DNA of 17,618 nucleotides from Perkinsus olseni (taxonomy: Eukaryota > Perkinsozoa > Perkinsida > Perkinsidae): positions 1-17,618 of the forward strand of contig JABANP010000779.1 in assembly GCA_013115135.1 (NCBI GenBank), written 5' to 3'. The notes under the pieces were generated by a model, which saw nothing but the letters and a program-made list of their open reading frames with translations, did no database searches and was not told the origin of the DNA. Shown in pieces: positions 9,729-17,618 of this stretch. Position 1 is the stretch's first letter. The number at the start of each line of letters is the position of its first letter. Made by a program: the position numbers and the translations under genes.

Positions 9729-10165
9729 TCCTTTAGGTTGGAGCCCTCTGACTAACCATTTGATCATCAATCCCAACTTTTAATCGAAGAACTCAACAAC
9801 ATCTTCGCCGAGACCGGAAGTAACGTTATCTATAGAACAAGTGACGGGCATTTATTCTTCTCGACATCCTCCACCACAGCACTCCGTACCCTCGCCACCT
9901 GAATTGTGAGAAATACTCCACCAACAACACAAGAGTTCCCTTCGGAATACTGAGTGTTCAACACTCGAATTCCAGTCTTCCATGTGAGTCTCGTCGCCCT
10001 GAGTGAGTCGGTCGGCCGTTACCAGCTCAGTCGAACTCTATAGCGATATTATGCTATTATCACTGCGCTAACGACAAGCCTAGTATCTCGGAAGGAAGAT
10101 CCTGACCTCACTCAAGCTTCGAAGATACTCAGAACGCACACTTGAAATACGCGAGACACGATGGA

Positions 10166-10200
10166 GATTTTTGAAAAATCATTTTTGAAAAATGATTTTT
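10166..10200. repeat. Long palindrome chain over the TYW1 stop codon
   Basis: GATTTTT-G-AAAAATC (10166-10180) overlaps a 27-bp perfect palindrome (10174-10200) with 13-bp arms AAAAATCATTTTT around one G. This is the longest one-base-centred palindrome in the window. On the minus strand its second half encodes the last TYW1 residues and the TGA at 10181-10179, so the chain spans the coding end and the start of the 3' UTR. A hairpin with a 1-nt loop cannot close as drawn in RNA, but a slightly opened loop would form a stable AU stem. Confidence 0.9.
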
Positions 10201-13200
10201 CCCGAACATCTCCCACACTCACACTTAGACGATCTCTCCTGCTCCTCGCGAAGCTGCTTCGCCCGTATCTGCTTCCCCAGCTCGGGCGTCTTGCCATTCC
10301 GATAATGGCGCTTCATCTCAGGATCGAAGCCCTCTTCCTGACAACGGAGACAAAGATGACAATAACAGCCGACAAATTCCCAGTTCGAATAATAAATACT
10401 TTTCCTTCAATACAATAATAAGAATCCGAACGTTCGATAGAGTGCTGCCTCTCCTCAGTCCCAGCAAAGCCCCCAGAACTGACTTTTACACGTTTAACTC
10501 AATCCCGAGAGCCCTCCTGAGAGCACTCAGGAGAGGCAGCAGTCTATTGAACACCTTCAAGAATCTTAAATTAAAAATACTGGTACGGGTGGTATATACT
10601 ACTGGTGGTTTACTGATCAACCTACCACACCATCGTCTGATAGTATCTTCTGCGTGCGTTACTCACATCATTCTATAATTTATTCTCTCGACCGCCACTT
10701 TTGCATACTTAAAACCGTTACCGTGCACGCTAAACAAAACCACTGATAGGCTAGGTTGGCGTACAATGAATGATAATAAGACCCGTCGCCCAGGAAATAT
10801 TAATAATCCATTTTTATTCTCTAAACGACGGTTAACTCGCTACTTGGGCCTATCCAACTCACCAATACAATGAGCAAGCACTGGAAATGGAACACCCCAC
10901 CACGCCCAGCAGCCCTCCTCCTTATTACCTCAGCGCCATAGACGGCCCATGCAGGAGTGGGAGCCCAGTAATCCTCTACTGCGAAGGGCTTGCCGGTCTT
11001 GGAATAATCCAAGGCCAGTTGGGTGAACTTATCGTAGTCGATCCAGGTGTGCCACACACCATCAACTTTGAACGACCTAAGATTCGCGAATCTTGAAATG
11101 AGTGCGCTCGAATCGCTCACTAATAAACAACCTGATGTCAACCAAGTACGACCGTATGCCTCAAAAATTGATACGATAGAATCAACCTCGCTCAGGCGAA
11201 AAACGGCCTTCTCTACGTGCTAGTATGATACTACTACTGTAGCACTATTCCAGCATTCCATCAAGTATTGTGTAGTCGTACTACATAATAATGAATGAAA
11301 TTCTGCAATTTCTCGACGGACTTCTTAAAAAAAGTAACATGAAGAATCCGTCACGAAATCCTCTCGTCTTCGATTAATCAAGTAACAGGAGGAGCGTGCC
11401 TTACTTTTGGGCAATAAGGACTGTGCAGGAGTGCCGATGAGTACAGGCGATCTCATACCGTTCCTTCACCCACGGTGATGATTCTATCATCATCTGAGCA
11501 AATTCCACCACTTCCTCGAACCATGGCACCTGGCAGAGAAGATGCTGTCAACAACCACCCTACAACGGGCGGAGCGAAGAGGTCAAAATTTTGAATGGTC
11601 GCGTTTCTCAAGTCGGTCGTCTATCAACCATTTCCATCAAAAAACGCACAAGGCGAAATTCTATCCACACAACGAAGGGCGAGTTGATCTGCCACCCCTA
11701 CCACTGCTATTTCGCCACACGCCATTCACTCACATTTTCCATCGTCATCTGAGCTGAGCCATCTCCCTTCCCGCAGAACGTGACCGCCTTGATCTCGAGG
11801 AAATGAGGGTTGCCTAGGTGAAGTAGCTCCGCGTACTCCGCAGCAGTCGATATGTTATATCCCTTCACCAACGTCATACGGTATCTAAGGTTGAACCATG
11901 TCATTTACAAATACATAAGATGGATGGATGCTCATAGAGGGAAGCGCATCAACCATGCACGCCGCGGGCACTAAAGCTACTCCACCACGAACTCACTCCG
12001 ATCGGTAAAAACACAGTGAAACTCTCGGTATCAACAACACCAACTGTTCAATACACATACGGCCATCGCAATTATCCAATCCACAATAGGCTGATGTTGA
12101 CACAAAAATTGGTTGGTGTGACACCAACCACTTGGCAGAAAATAAAGGCTCCAATTTTCTTTCCACCACACTCCCTCCCTATTTTCGCGTAAAAAAAGCT
12201 CGACATAGATCACACGATCTCACTTCACCAAGACAACAGCACCACACGCTACAAACGCCAGGACAATTTGTTAGGCACCCCTCAGCTTCCTACACAGTCC
12301 TCTGTTTCTTGTGCTTGAGTGCTGTGAGAGAGTCGATAAAACGGTCCCAGAAGTCCTCAAAGAGGGGTCTGTCGATAGCCTTCATGTCCTTAGCGTTGGA
12401 GGCGTCAACAGAGACGTACCTGACCGAGGGGCGAGGATCGACAGACGCCAAAGACACGAATGACCTCTAGTGATACGTAAGGCTGCGGAGAAAACGCCGG
12501 TCAGTACCACATTTTTCCGGCAATCCTACAAATTGTAAGCTACGAGGCAGAGTCTCCTACTCGAAGCGACCAGTGGGACGAAAGGACAAGGGGGAATATC
12601 GGAAAACGTGATGAACTCAGAGAAAAGGATTTCATTGACTTCGGTACTGAAAACTGGAAGCCTTCGAACCAGACAGAAAAATTAGAGAAGGAACCGAGGA
12701 ATTCTACCGATTGAAAATGACGTCCACAATTTATCCAATATGAAAGATACTATGCTAATGCCTCCCAAGCTCAATTTGAAGAGAGATTTTCATGACGGTA
12801 TGTACAACACAATTGTACCCGCCGTAGTCAAATGTACCACCGGATGGATACCCAGCACGATGAGCACTACGGTAAGCTCCTAAGCCGCGCAGGTTCAACT
12901 CCCCGCACCATCCGTTATTACAGCTGCGTGACTGGTATGAGAGATCGGATCGCCTCCGGAAACTGCCCATTGGTGACCATAAAGGTCGAAATGCCGTTCT
13001 GATGGAGCAGGTCCAGCGCCGTATTTATTTGAGGATAGATGATCGGCTCTCCTGAAGACAGATGAACTTCTCCCGACGAGAACACGCCAGTCAGCTAGGG
13101 GCTACGGATGATGATAAATTTTGAGAAGGAAAAGAATACTGGTATCATTAGTGGAGAAAGATTGCCGCTACTACAGCGGAAATAATCAGCGAGAGGGAAG

Positions 13201-15688
13201 CAGATGGTACGATACATAGCTCAGCAAGAATTATTACAACAACTCCGAGGTACACGATGAAAGTCCCTAGTGATGATCCAAGTGAATTTGTTATTTGGTT
13301 CAACGAAATCGCTTATTCTCTGCATCTAGCGAGAGTCAACCTTGGATACCTATAGCCAACTCACCCACACCGGTTCATGTTTCACAAACCTTCTCCTCTA
13401 TCTAAGTCAATGGATATGCTTCGCGTAAGCATACTCATAACAGAGCCACACCAACACCGTCTCCCCCCTTCCCCCGTCTACTACCAACAAGGCTCAGTGC
13501 GCAATGCCGCACTTTCTTAGCCTGTTCGAAGCGCTCAGGAGTGACCCCAGGCACTCCCCTCAACTCCTTGATCATCCCTGCATGGTTGCCGAGCCAGCCA
13601 TCCACGATCTGCATCAGCAATGAGAAAACGCGGAAATCCCCACCTTTTCGGGCACCGCGTCAACCGACCAATTTATCATGATATCCAGGATGGGTACGGC
13701 ATACGAAGAAGATGAGAACGATGAATTTCGTGGCGCGCGGTCGAATCTTGACTACTACCTCTTCCGGAGGGTCCTGTGCCCACGTCCAGGAGCGGCCAAC
13801 AGGATTCCGATGATGCCTCCAACAGAATACACACTTGTTGGCGCAGGCCAGACTCGCTGTGGCCTCCATGCACTGATGGGACTCTATACCGTAGAAGGAA
13901 TGCTTGTAGCATCCGCCTCGACCACGGACCTGGACAGAGACAAGTTGGCCTTCGATAGAGATGAAGTCATACGAGTTTTGACGCCCACCAACAACAGAAG
14001 AAAGTGGGCAAAAGCAGTGTGACAGCGAAGTGCGGCAGAGACTTGCATGACGACAGTCGTCAGACGACTTAACATCTATACCAAAATATGCGCATCTCAA
14101 GAACAGGTCGTCGACGACTCAACAAGATGATATACAGCAGGAAAAAAACTGCATGACTGCTGAGAGGGCATGACTAGCAAACATAAAATTGAGCGCAGCT
14201 CTCTGCTACTAAAGAGTTTACTTTCGCTATGGAGAAGTTAATACGGAGATCCTTCACGTCTTTATATTTTCATTCGCTGTGAAGTTCCCTTTTTATTCCG
14301 TCATATGCAAACGACGTTATTTATAATCTATGCTTATGCCTGTAAAACTATAGAGGGGATTATGACCTGATGTTTCGTCCATCTGCACAGCTTCACAGCA
14401 CTGTGACTGCCAACCAGTCGGTATCCCTCCCGAGTAAGGGCCGCGCGATGCTTCTTAGTAACCATCTCCTTGTTGCTGCTACCGCAGGCGCCTGACGAGC
14501 AATCCCTCCTTAACAGAACACTGAGCCGAGTATAGAGCATCCGAGAATGGAACCGCTGACCTCGCGATAGAGAAACATGGAGAACATCCATCCGAGCAAC
14601 CGGCACAATGCGAATCGACAGTTCTTATTGAAACTACGAGATCAACCAAGACCCACGATCTCAATTGCCTTGGACGACGGCCACACAACCAAGCAAGCTG
14701 TTCACGCGAAAGGGGAACCTTCGACCATCGACAAGTGGCCACTTATCCGGAAACATACTGGGCTACAAGGAGATTTTCCGAATATATTCCGAAACCTTCT
14801 TGACGTGAGTACAGCACTCCTGTAAGATGACCCCCACTACTACCACTAGCATCCTCGACATCGCCATCCTCAGTATCACTCGTGGACTCCTCAGAGCCAA
14901 CTGATTCCACATCATCCTCGAGATCAGCCGTCCGCTGGTCAGTAGGCTCCACATCCAGCCTTGCATACGCCTTCTTAATCAGATCGATGCACCTGAGATT
15001 CTCAAATAACTTCCCAAGCTCCCCCTCCTCTCGATAGAAGCTTTCCTTATACATCGTACTGTACATGGTACAAATCGTCAAGTCTCTCACTGAGAGACTC
15101 TCAGCACAAAGGGCGCCGCCGGCTGTCACGCCAATTATACACAATAGCGGACTTCAAGAACTCTTCCAGTCGGCCAGGTGCTGCTCCCCCTTACTACCTG
15201 CCAACTTGCTTCTCAACGTCTCTTGTATCGCTGATACATAGTAGAGGCGAAACTCGCTGGGCTCCAAGCTTGGCCAACCAATCGTCACAATTTTTGGCTA
15301 CTTTACAGTAGTGCTTGGCCGGGTATTCTTCCGAACCAAATCCAATCACAGCCACTTTGCACTTCTCCAATAAATTTTTGTCAACTCTAAAATCGTAAAC
15401 AGCATCGCGTAGCTGCTCTGTGAAGTCCTTAGCCCCGGGCAGAGGCGTTCCGTCGGTATCCGTGGAGAGCAAGAGTACAAGGTAAGATTCCTCGCAAAGT
15501 TCCTCATAGGAATACTGCTCGATTGGGAGCAAGATGACGCGAATCTTGTCCGATTCGAGAGTATCTTTCAACCTGCCGGCTGCAGCCTTCGAGGTCCCCG
15601 TTCGAGAGCTATAGACGACCTTGACCGTCCTGCTAGGCCCCGAGTAGTGCTTGGATAAGAGTGCGTGGTAGAAGCCTCCGGCCAGCAT
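10179..15688 (-). CDS. TYW1: TYW1, tRNA 4-demethylwyosine synthase, multi-exon
   Basis: Radical-SAM enzyme that condenses pyruvate carbons onto N1-methylguanosine-37 of tRNA-Phe, the second step to wybutosine. Exon 1 (15688-15198) holds the flavodoxin/FMN domain: VKVVYSSRTGTSKAAAG phosphate loop, STDTDGTPLPGA, VIGFGSEEYPAKHY. An acidic linker follows (about 15151-14830, exact borders unclear). Then MVTKKHRAALTREGYRLVGS and HSAVKLCRWTK (about 14468-14367), and 13929-13759 with GRGGCYKHSFYGIESH and the 4Fe-4S motif CANKCVFC (CxxxCxxC). Next are 13608-13485 (MIKELRGVPGV, HCALSLVG), 13051-12922 (GEPIIYPQINTALDLLHQNG, TNGQFPEAI), 12419-12294 (YVSVDASNAKDMKAIDRPLF), 11884-11734, 11529-11405, 11076-10929 (VWHTWIDYDKF, APTPAWAVYGAE) and 10337-10179 (EEGFDPEMKRHYRNGKTPEL and a Cys-rich KCECGRC tail). 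Phases agree from 13929 to the stop. The open frame upstream of ATG 15688, back to an acceptor-like TTTTTTTAG at about 15781, is hydrophobic and may add a membrane anchor as in animal TYW1. Confidence 0.93.
10338..10928 (-). other. TYW1 last intron with large imperfect inverted repeat
   Basis: This 591-nt GT-AG intron joins GAG|GTAATA to TTGTCAG|GAAGAG, with phase 0 on both sides. It carries an inverted repeat, 10444-10459 against 10525-10540 (15 of 16 bases pair). Inside it is a second hairpin, CTCCTGAG-AGCA-CTCAGGAG (10514-10533). No coding signal was found inside. Confidence 0.8.
12110..12130. repeat. One-base-centred palindrome in a TYW1 intron
   Basis: TGGTTGGTGT-G-ACACCAACCA has perfect 10-bp arms. 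It lies in the 11885-12293 intron, between the exons encoding the VDAS and YRMTLVKGYN segments, so the pattern is not limited to intergenic DNA. Confidence 0.9.
13723..13746 (+). repeat. Intron core element copy in a TYW1 intron
   Basis: GAATTTCGTGGCGCGCGG followed by TCGAATC, inside the 150-nt intron 13609-13758. It is antisense to the transcript and again starts about 19 nt after the GTAGTAGTC donor, the same placement as in kinase intron 2. Confidence 0.75.
14048..14069. repeat. Chained palindrome in a TYW1 intron
   Basis: TGACGAC-A-GTCGTCA (14048-14062) overlaps AGTCGTC-A-GACGACT (14055-14069). It lies in the 437-nt intron 13930-14366. The even palindrome GTCGTCGACGAC follows at about 14107. 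Confidence 0.9.
15081..15104. repeat. Chained palindrome in the TYW1 linker region
   Basis: AGTCTCTCA-C-TGAGAGACT (15081-15099, 9-bp arms) overlaps CTGAGAG-A-CTCTCAG (15090-15104). The minus-strand frame is open through it, so it is either inside the poorly conserved TYW1 linker exon or in an unrecognised intron. The clean coding exons carry no such chains, which favours an intron. Confidence 0.85.
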
Positions 15689-16095
15689 GGAGTGGGGGAT
15701 GGTGATAATGATACTAAACCCACTGATGGGGGAAATTATGAGAATACAACCGGCAGCATCTCCCTCATGATATTTTTCCTAAAAAAATTTTCTGTTCCCC
15801 GCTTGAAATGAACAAGAGAGCGGCCGACTAAGTCTGCTTTCCTTCAAGTTCATGATGAAACCAGCGAAGGTCGCTTAGAATTTCTTCCCCCAAAAATCAT
15901 ATACAGCGTCCCGGAGGCTCCGCGCTGGAGCTGGTCAGTAAGCACCTAGATAAACATCAGAAAAGTTAGCGCAAGGGAATGACGAAATTAACAGCACCTT
16001 CACTCAACTCGGCACGAATGGTGTAGAGAAAAGACTGTCAATTTCATAAACAAAAGCGTTTCCCAGGTTCTCTTGAGCGAATACTGACAGAAGTC
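15689..16095. other. 5' flank of TYW1
   Basis: About 400 bp upstream of the TYW1 ATG. The first 90 bp continue the TYW1 frame without a stop, back to TTTTTTTAG at about 15781, which may be an intron end. Beyond that I see no gene, no clear promoter element and no palindrome of the one-base-centred type. Confidence 0.3.
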
Positions 16096-16530
16096 TCAAC
16101 ACGAGCATATGCCCAGAAGTTGATATTGTAAAACCTTTCTGAGGAAGCTCGAGGAAGAGATTGTGATTTGGTTAACTTGCTCAGTCACATATCTCCCGGC
16201 CGAGGAGTGAAATGGCTGTGCATGCGTGCAGCGTGACAGGAAGTTCCCGCAAAAGCAGAAAAAACTGAAGAGAAGGGCTCTACAACTCAGGAGTTTCTCC
16301 CGAGGCAGACCTCCGAGGATGGAGTGCTTGCCACCCCGGCCTTGAGCAGCGAAAAAAATCTCATCCTCGAGGAGCGCAAAAAAAGTCGCAACTCGGAGTT
16401 CCTCCTTGACGAGCTTTAGGAACCGCTCCTTGCCGAGAATCGGCGGAGACCCGTGGCGGCGTGGGTTGGAATAGTGAGCATAAGTCGTAGTCAGACGGCA
16501 GCTTACTGAGAAACCACAACTACACTACTC
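16096..16530 (-). CDS. Unassigned 145-codon open frame without ATG
   Basis: The minus-strand frame is open from just after a TAG near 16528 to the TGA at 16098-16096 and contains no methionine, so it would have to be internal exon sequence. The middle part looks protein-like (HGSPPILGKERFLKLVKEEL, then RVATFFALLEDEIFFAAQ, GRGGKHSILGGLPREKLL). The pattern ERFLKLVKEEL...FFALLEDEI recalls the helix of SPX domains (E..F..L..EL..V..F....E.EL), but only weakly. The downstream part (after about 16270) becomes Cys/Ser-rich and less convincing. If real, it belongs to a gene upstream of TYW1 on the same strand. Confidence 0.3.
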
Positions 16531-16600
16531 CAACGCAGCTCAATATGTAGAGCGTCAGACCGTCCCTCGCGTGACCCAGGTTCAATTCGTGGCGGCGCCT
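16531..16600 (+). other. tRNA-like sequence / possible SINE head
   Basis: The D-arm is plausible, GCTC-AATATGTA-GAGC (16538-16553). About 25 nt later comes a T-arm, CCAGG-TTCAATT-CGTGG, with one mismatch and a B-box GGTTCAATTC. The anticodon stem is poor and the acceptor ends do not pair, so a working tRNA is unlikely. A tRNA pseudogene or the 5' part of a SINE fits better. The T-arm leads into AATTCGTGGCGGCGCC, close to the intron core element. Confidence 0.35.
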
Positions 16601-17618
16601 CATAAATTCGATTATCGCACTTTTCTTGTATACAGGGCTTCGATATGCACAGGAACATGTGAGAGCGATTGCGTTCAAGTACTCGCAAAAAGCCGGTGCA
16701 TCCAGCGGAAGTGAGAACCGCGAATTCAAGTGCTCAGAGAAATCCGATTTATCGCGAGGCTCGTAAGACGGTAACCAAGAACTCGGAACTCGGAGGCCTC
16801 ATCACTTAAAACGGCCGCAGGACAGGAACGAACGCTGGATGAAGATGGACAACAAGTGTGTTCCAGTTGAGGAGCTGAATTTTATCTAGAACGGAGTGTT
16901 ATTGATTCTTGATGGCGCGGTTGAAGTTCGGGTTTGACTGCTGGGAGGTGACCGATTCGATTTCCGGGATGAAACCGTAACACAGGGGCTTGGGAGGAGA
17001 CGGGTGCGAGCGTGGTCGTCGGGCTAGGCCGGCCCGGCGCTGGCGCGCAACGACTGCGCTCGTATCCGTGACAGCCGTCGGAGGTCAAAGCTAGGATCCA
17101 GACCGGTTGGCGGCGATCCGAGTTTGTACAGGTTGACCTGCGGCGAGCTGTTCCCCCGTGTCTAGGTTAAAAAAAAAATAAGCACGCTAGGGGCCAGTTC
17201 AGCCACTAGCGTCTCGGCGTGGTCTTCGCATGAGGTCGCCGTCGCGCGCCCAGCTAGGGCCTGAAACCGTTGTGTCGGAACGCAGCTGAGTTCCGCGCCG
17301 TGCGCGGGCCCAGGGCTAAGCCCCTGCACTAGTTTCACCCTCGTCGAACCCTACGGGTTTAACTCTACAGTACAGATTGGGAGATAAACTCGTGAAAAAG
17401 CTCCCAAGTCCTTACTTCAAGAAGGAGGCCAAGAAGTGCCTCAACTTGAAGTTAAAACTCCTCTCTTGAGAAACTTACGGTTCTTCCTCAAGAAGCAGCT
17501 ACCGTCTTTCACAAAAGAACAAGGGACAGCTCGTATACTGGGTTCGATTCTCGGCGTTCGGACGGCTACGGAGGTCATATAACTTAAAGCAATACGTAAC
17601 TTCGAACGAAGCATACTG
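16601..17618. other. Right-edge region with GC-rich stem-loops
   Basis: No recognisable gene. From about 16900 the DNA becomes GC-rich. An A10 run (about 17169-17178) precedes a stem-loop at 17184-17212 (ACGCTAG / CTAGCGT plus inner GGC / GCC). Another nested stem lies at 17414-17452 (ACTTCAAG / CTTGAAGT around GAGGC / GCCTC). A short plus-strand frame reads KKLPSPYFKKEAKKC near 17393-17440 and a similar one KKQLPSFTKEQG near 17490-17525, but a stop separates them. An uncharacterised structured RNA or a gene continuing past the edge are both possible. Confidence 0.25.

Larger units (their letters stand above)
7141..10178. repeat. Intergenic region packed with odd-length palindromes
   Basis: This 3 kb between TYW1 and the kinase has no confident gene, but 29 perfect palindromes with arms of at least 7 bp around a single central base start here or overlap its right edge. 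Examples: 7150-7166, 7174-7192, 7568-7586, 7608-7622, 7649-7663, 7805-7819, 7868-7886, 8397-8413, 8417-8431, 8894-8908, 9030-9046, 9191-9211, 9247-9261, 9363-9379, 9462-9476, 9689-9705, 9714-9728, 9952-9966. Random sequence would give about 0.2 in this length. The arms differ in sequence from site to site, so this is not an ordinary dispersed repeat. Even palindromes also occur (ATCGCGGCCGCGAT at about 7754-7767, ACTACATGTAGT near 8748-8759). Confidence 0.85.

Noticed and set aside
7140..10200. CRISPR-like array or tandem repeats
   Set aside because: The palindromes differ in sequence and spacing, there are no repeat-spacer units, and the genes are eukaryotic.
7140..10200. Rho-independent terminators
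   Set aside because: The hairpins have one-base centres, are not followed by T-runs, and lie in a eukaryotic context.
12842..12916. tRNA gene with a CGGATGG/CCATCCG acceptor-like stem
   Set aside because: Only about 16 nt separate the D-like arm from the T-like arm, too few for an anticodon arm.
13678..14022. 114-codon plus-strand open frame
   Set aside because: Antisense to the TYW1 exon that carries the CxxxCxxC motif.
15152..15197. 46-nt TYW1 intron between exon 1 and the linker exon
   Set aside because: Frame and GT-AG ends fit, but the linker is too variable to confirm it, so I left the border open in the gene entry.

Overview
The window looks like nuclear DNA of a protist, most likely an alveolate. 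The kinase resembles the apicomplexan Map2 / dinoflagellate-type MAPK, and all genes are cut into many GT-AG introns of about 46 to 600 nt. A perkinsid or other dinoflagellate-lineage organism is my best guess, but nothing here fixes the genus. No prokaryotic features were seen.

Three recognisable genes lie on the minus strand in one direction. From right to left they are TYW1 (wybutosine synthesis, about 15.7 to 10.2 kb), a Map2-like mitogen-activated protein kinase (6.44 to 2.65 kb) and an ABHD17-like alpha/beta hydrolase (2.34 to about 0.2 kb). Exons were assembled by hand from reading frame, splice sites and family motifs. Phases agree across almost all junctions of the kinase and of the radical-SAM half of TYW1. 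The genes serve unrelated housekeeping roles (tRNA modification, signalling, lipid-thioester or ester hydrolysis) and need not be co-regulated. A 145-codon open frame without any ATG lies upstream of TYW1 (16.1 to 16.5 kb) and may be part of a fourth minus-strand gene.

The most unusual content is outside the exons. The 3.7 kb between TYW1 and the kinase, and a few TYW1 introns, hold at least 34 perfect palindromes whose two arms of 7 to 13 bp are separated by exactly one base. Chance would give about one in the whole window. Twelve groups are built as overlapping chains (arm, base, inverted arm, base, arm), each with its own sequence, so the architecture is shared but the sequence is not. I know of no described system with this form.

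A second signal is a short GC-rich core (AATTTCGTGGCGCG-type) in five introns of all three genes, in both orientations. It includes a 24-nt perfect match in two adjacent kinase introns and suggests a mobile introner family. Several introns also carry antisense tRNA B-box-like motifs just inside the donor site.

Apparent one-base frame breaks in the kinase and hydrolase could be assembly errors, decay or recoding.
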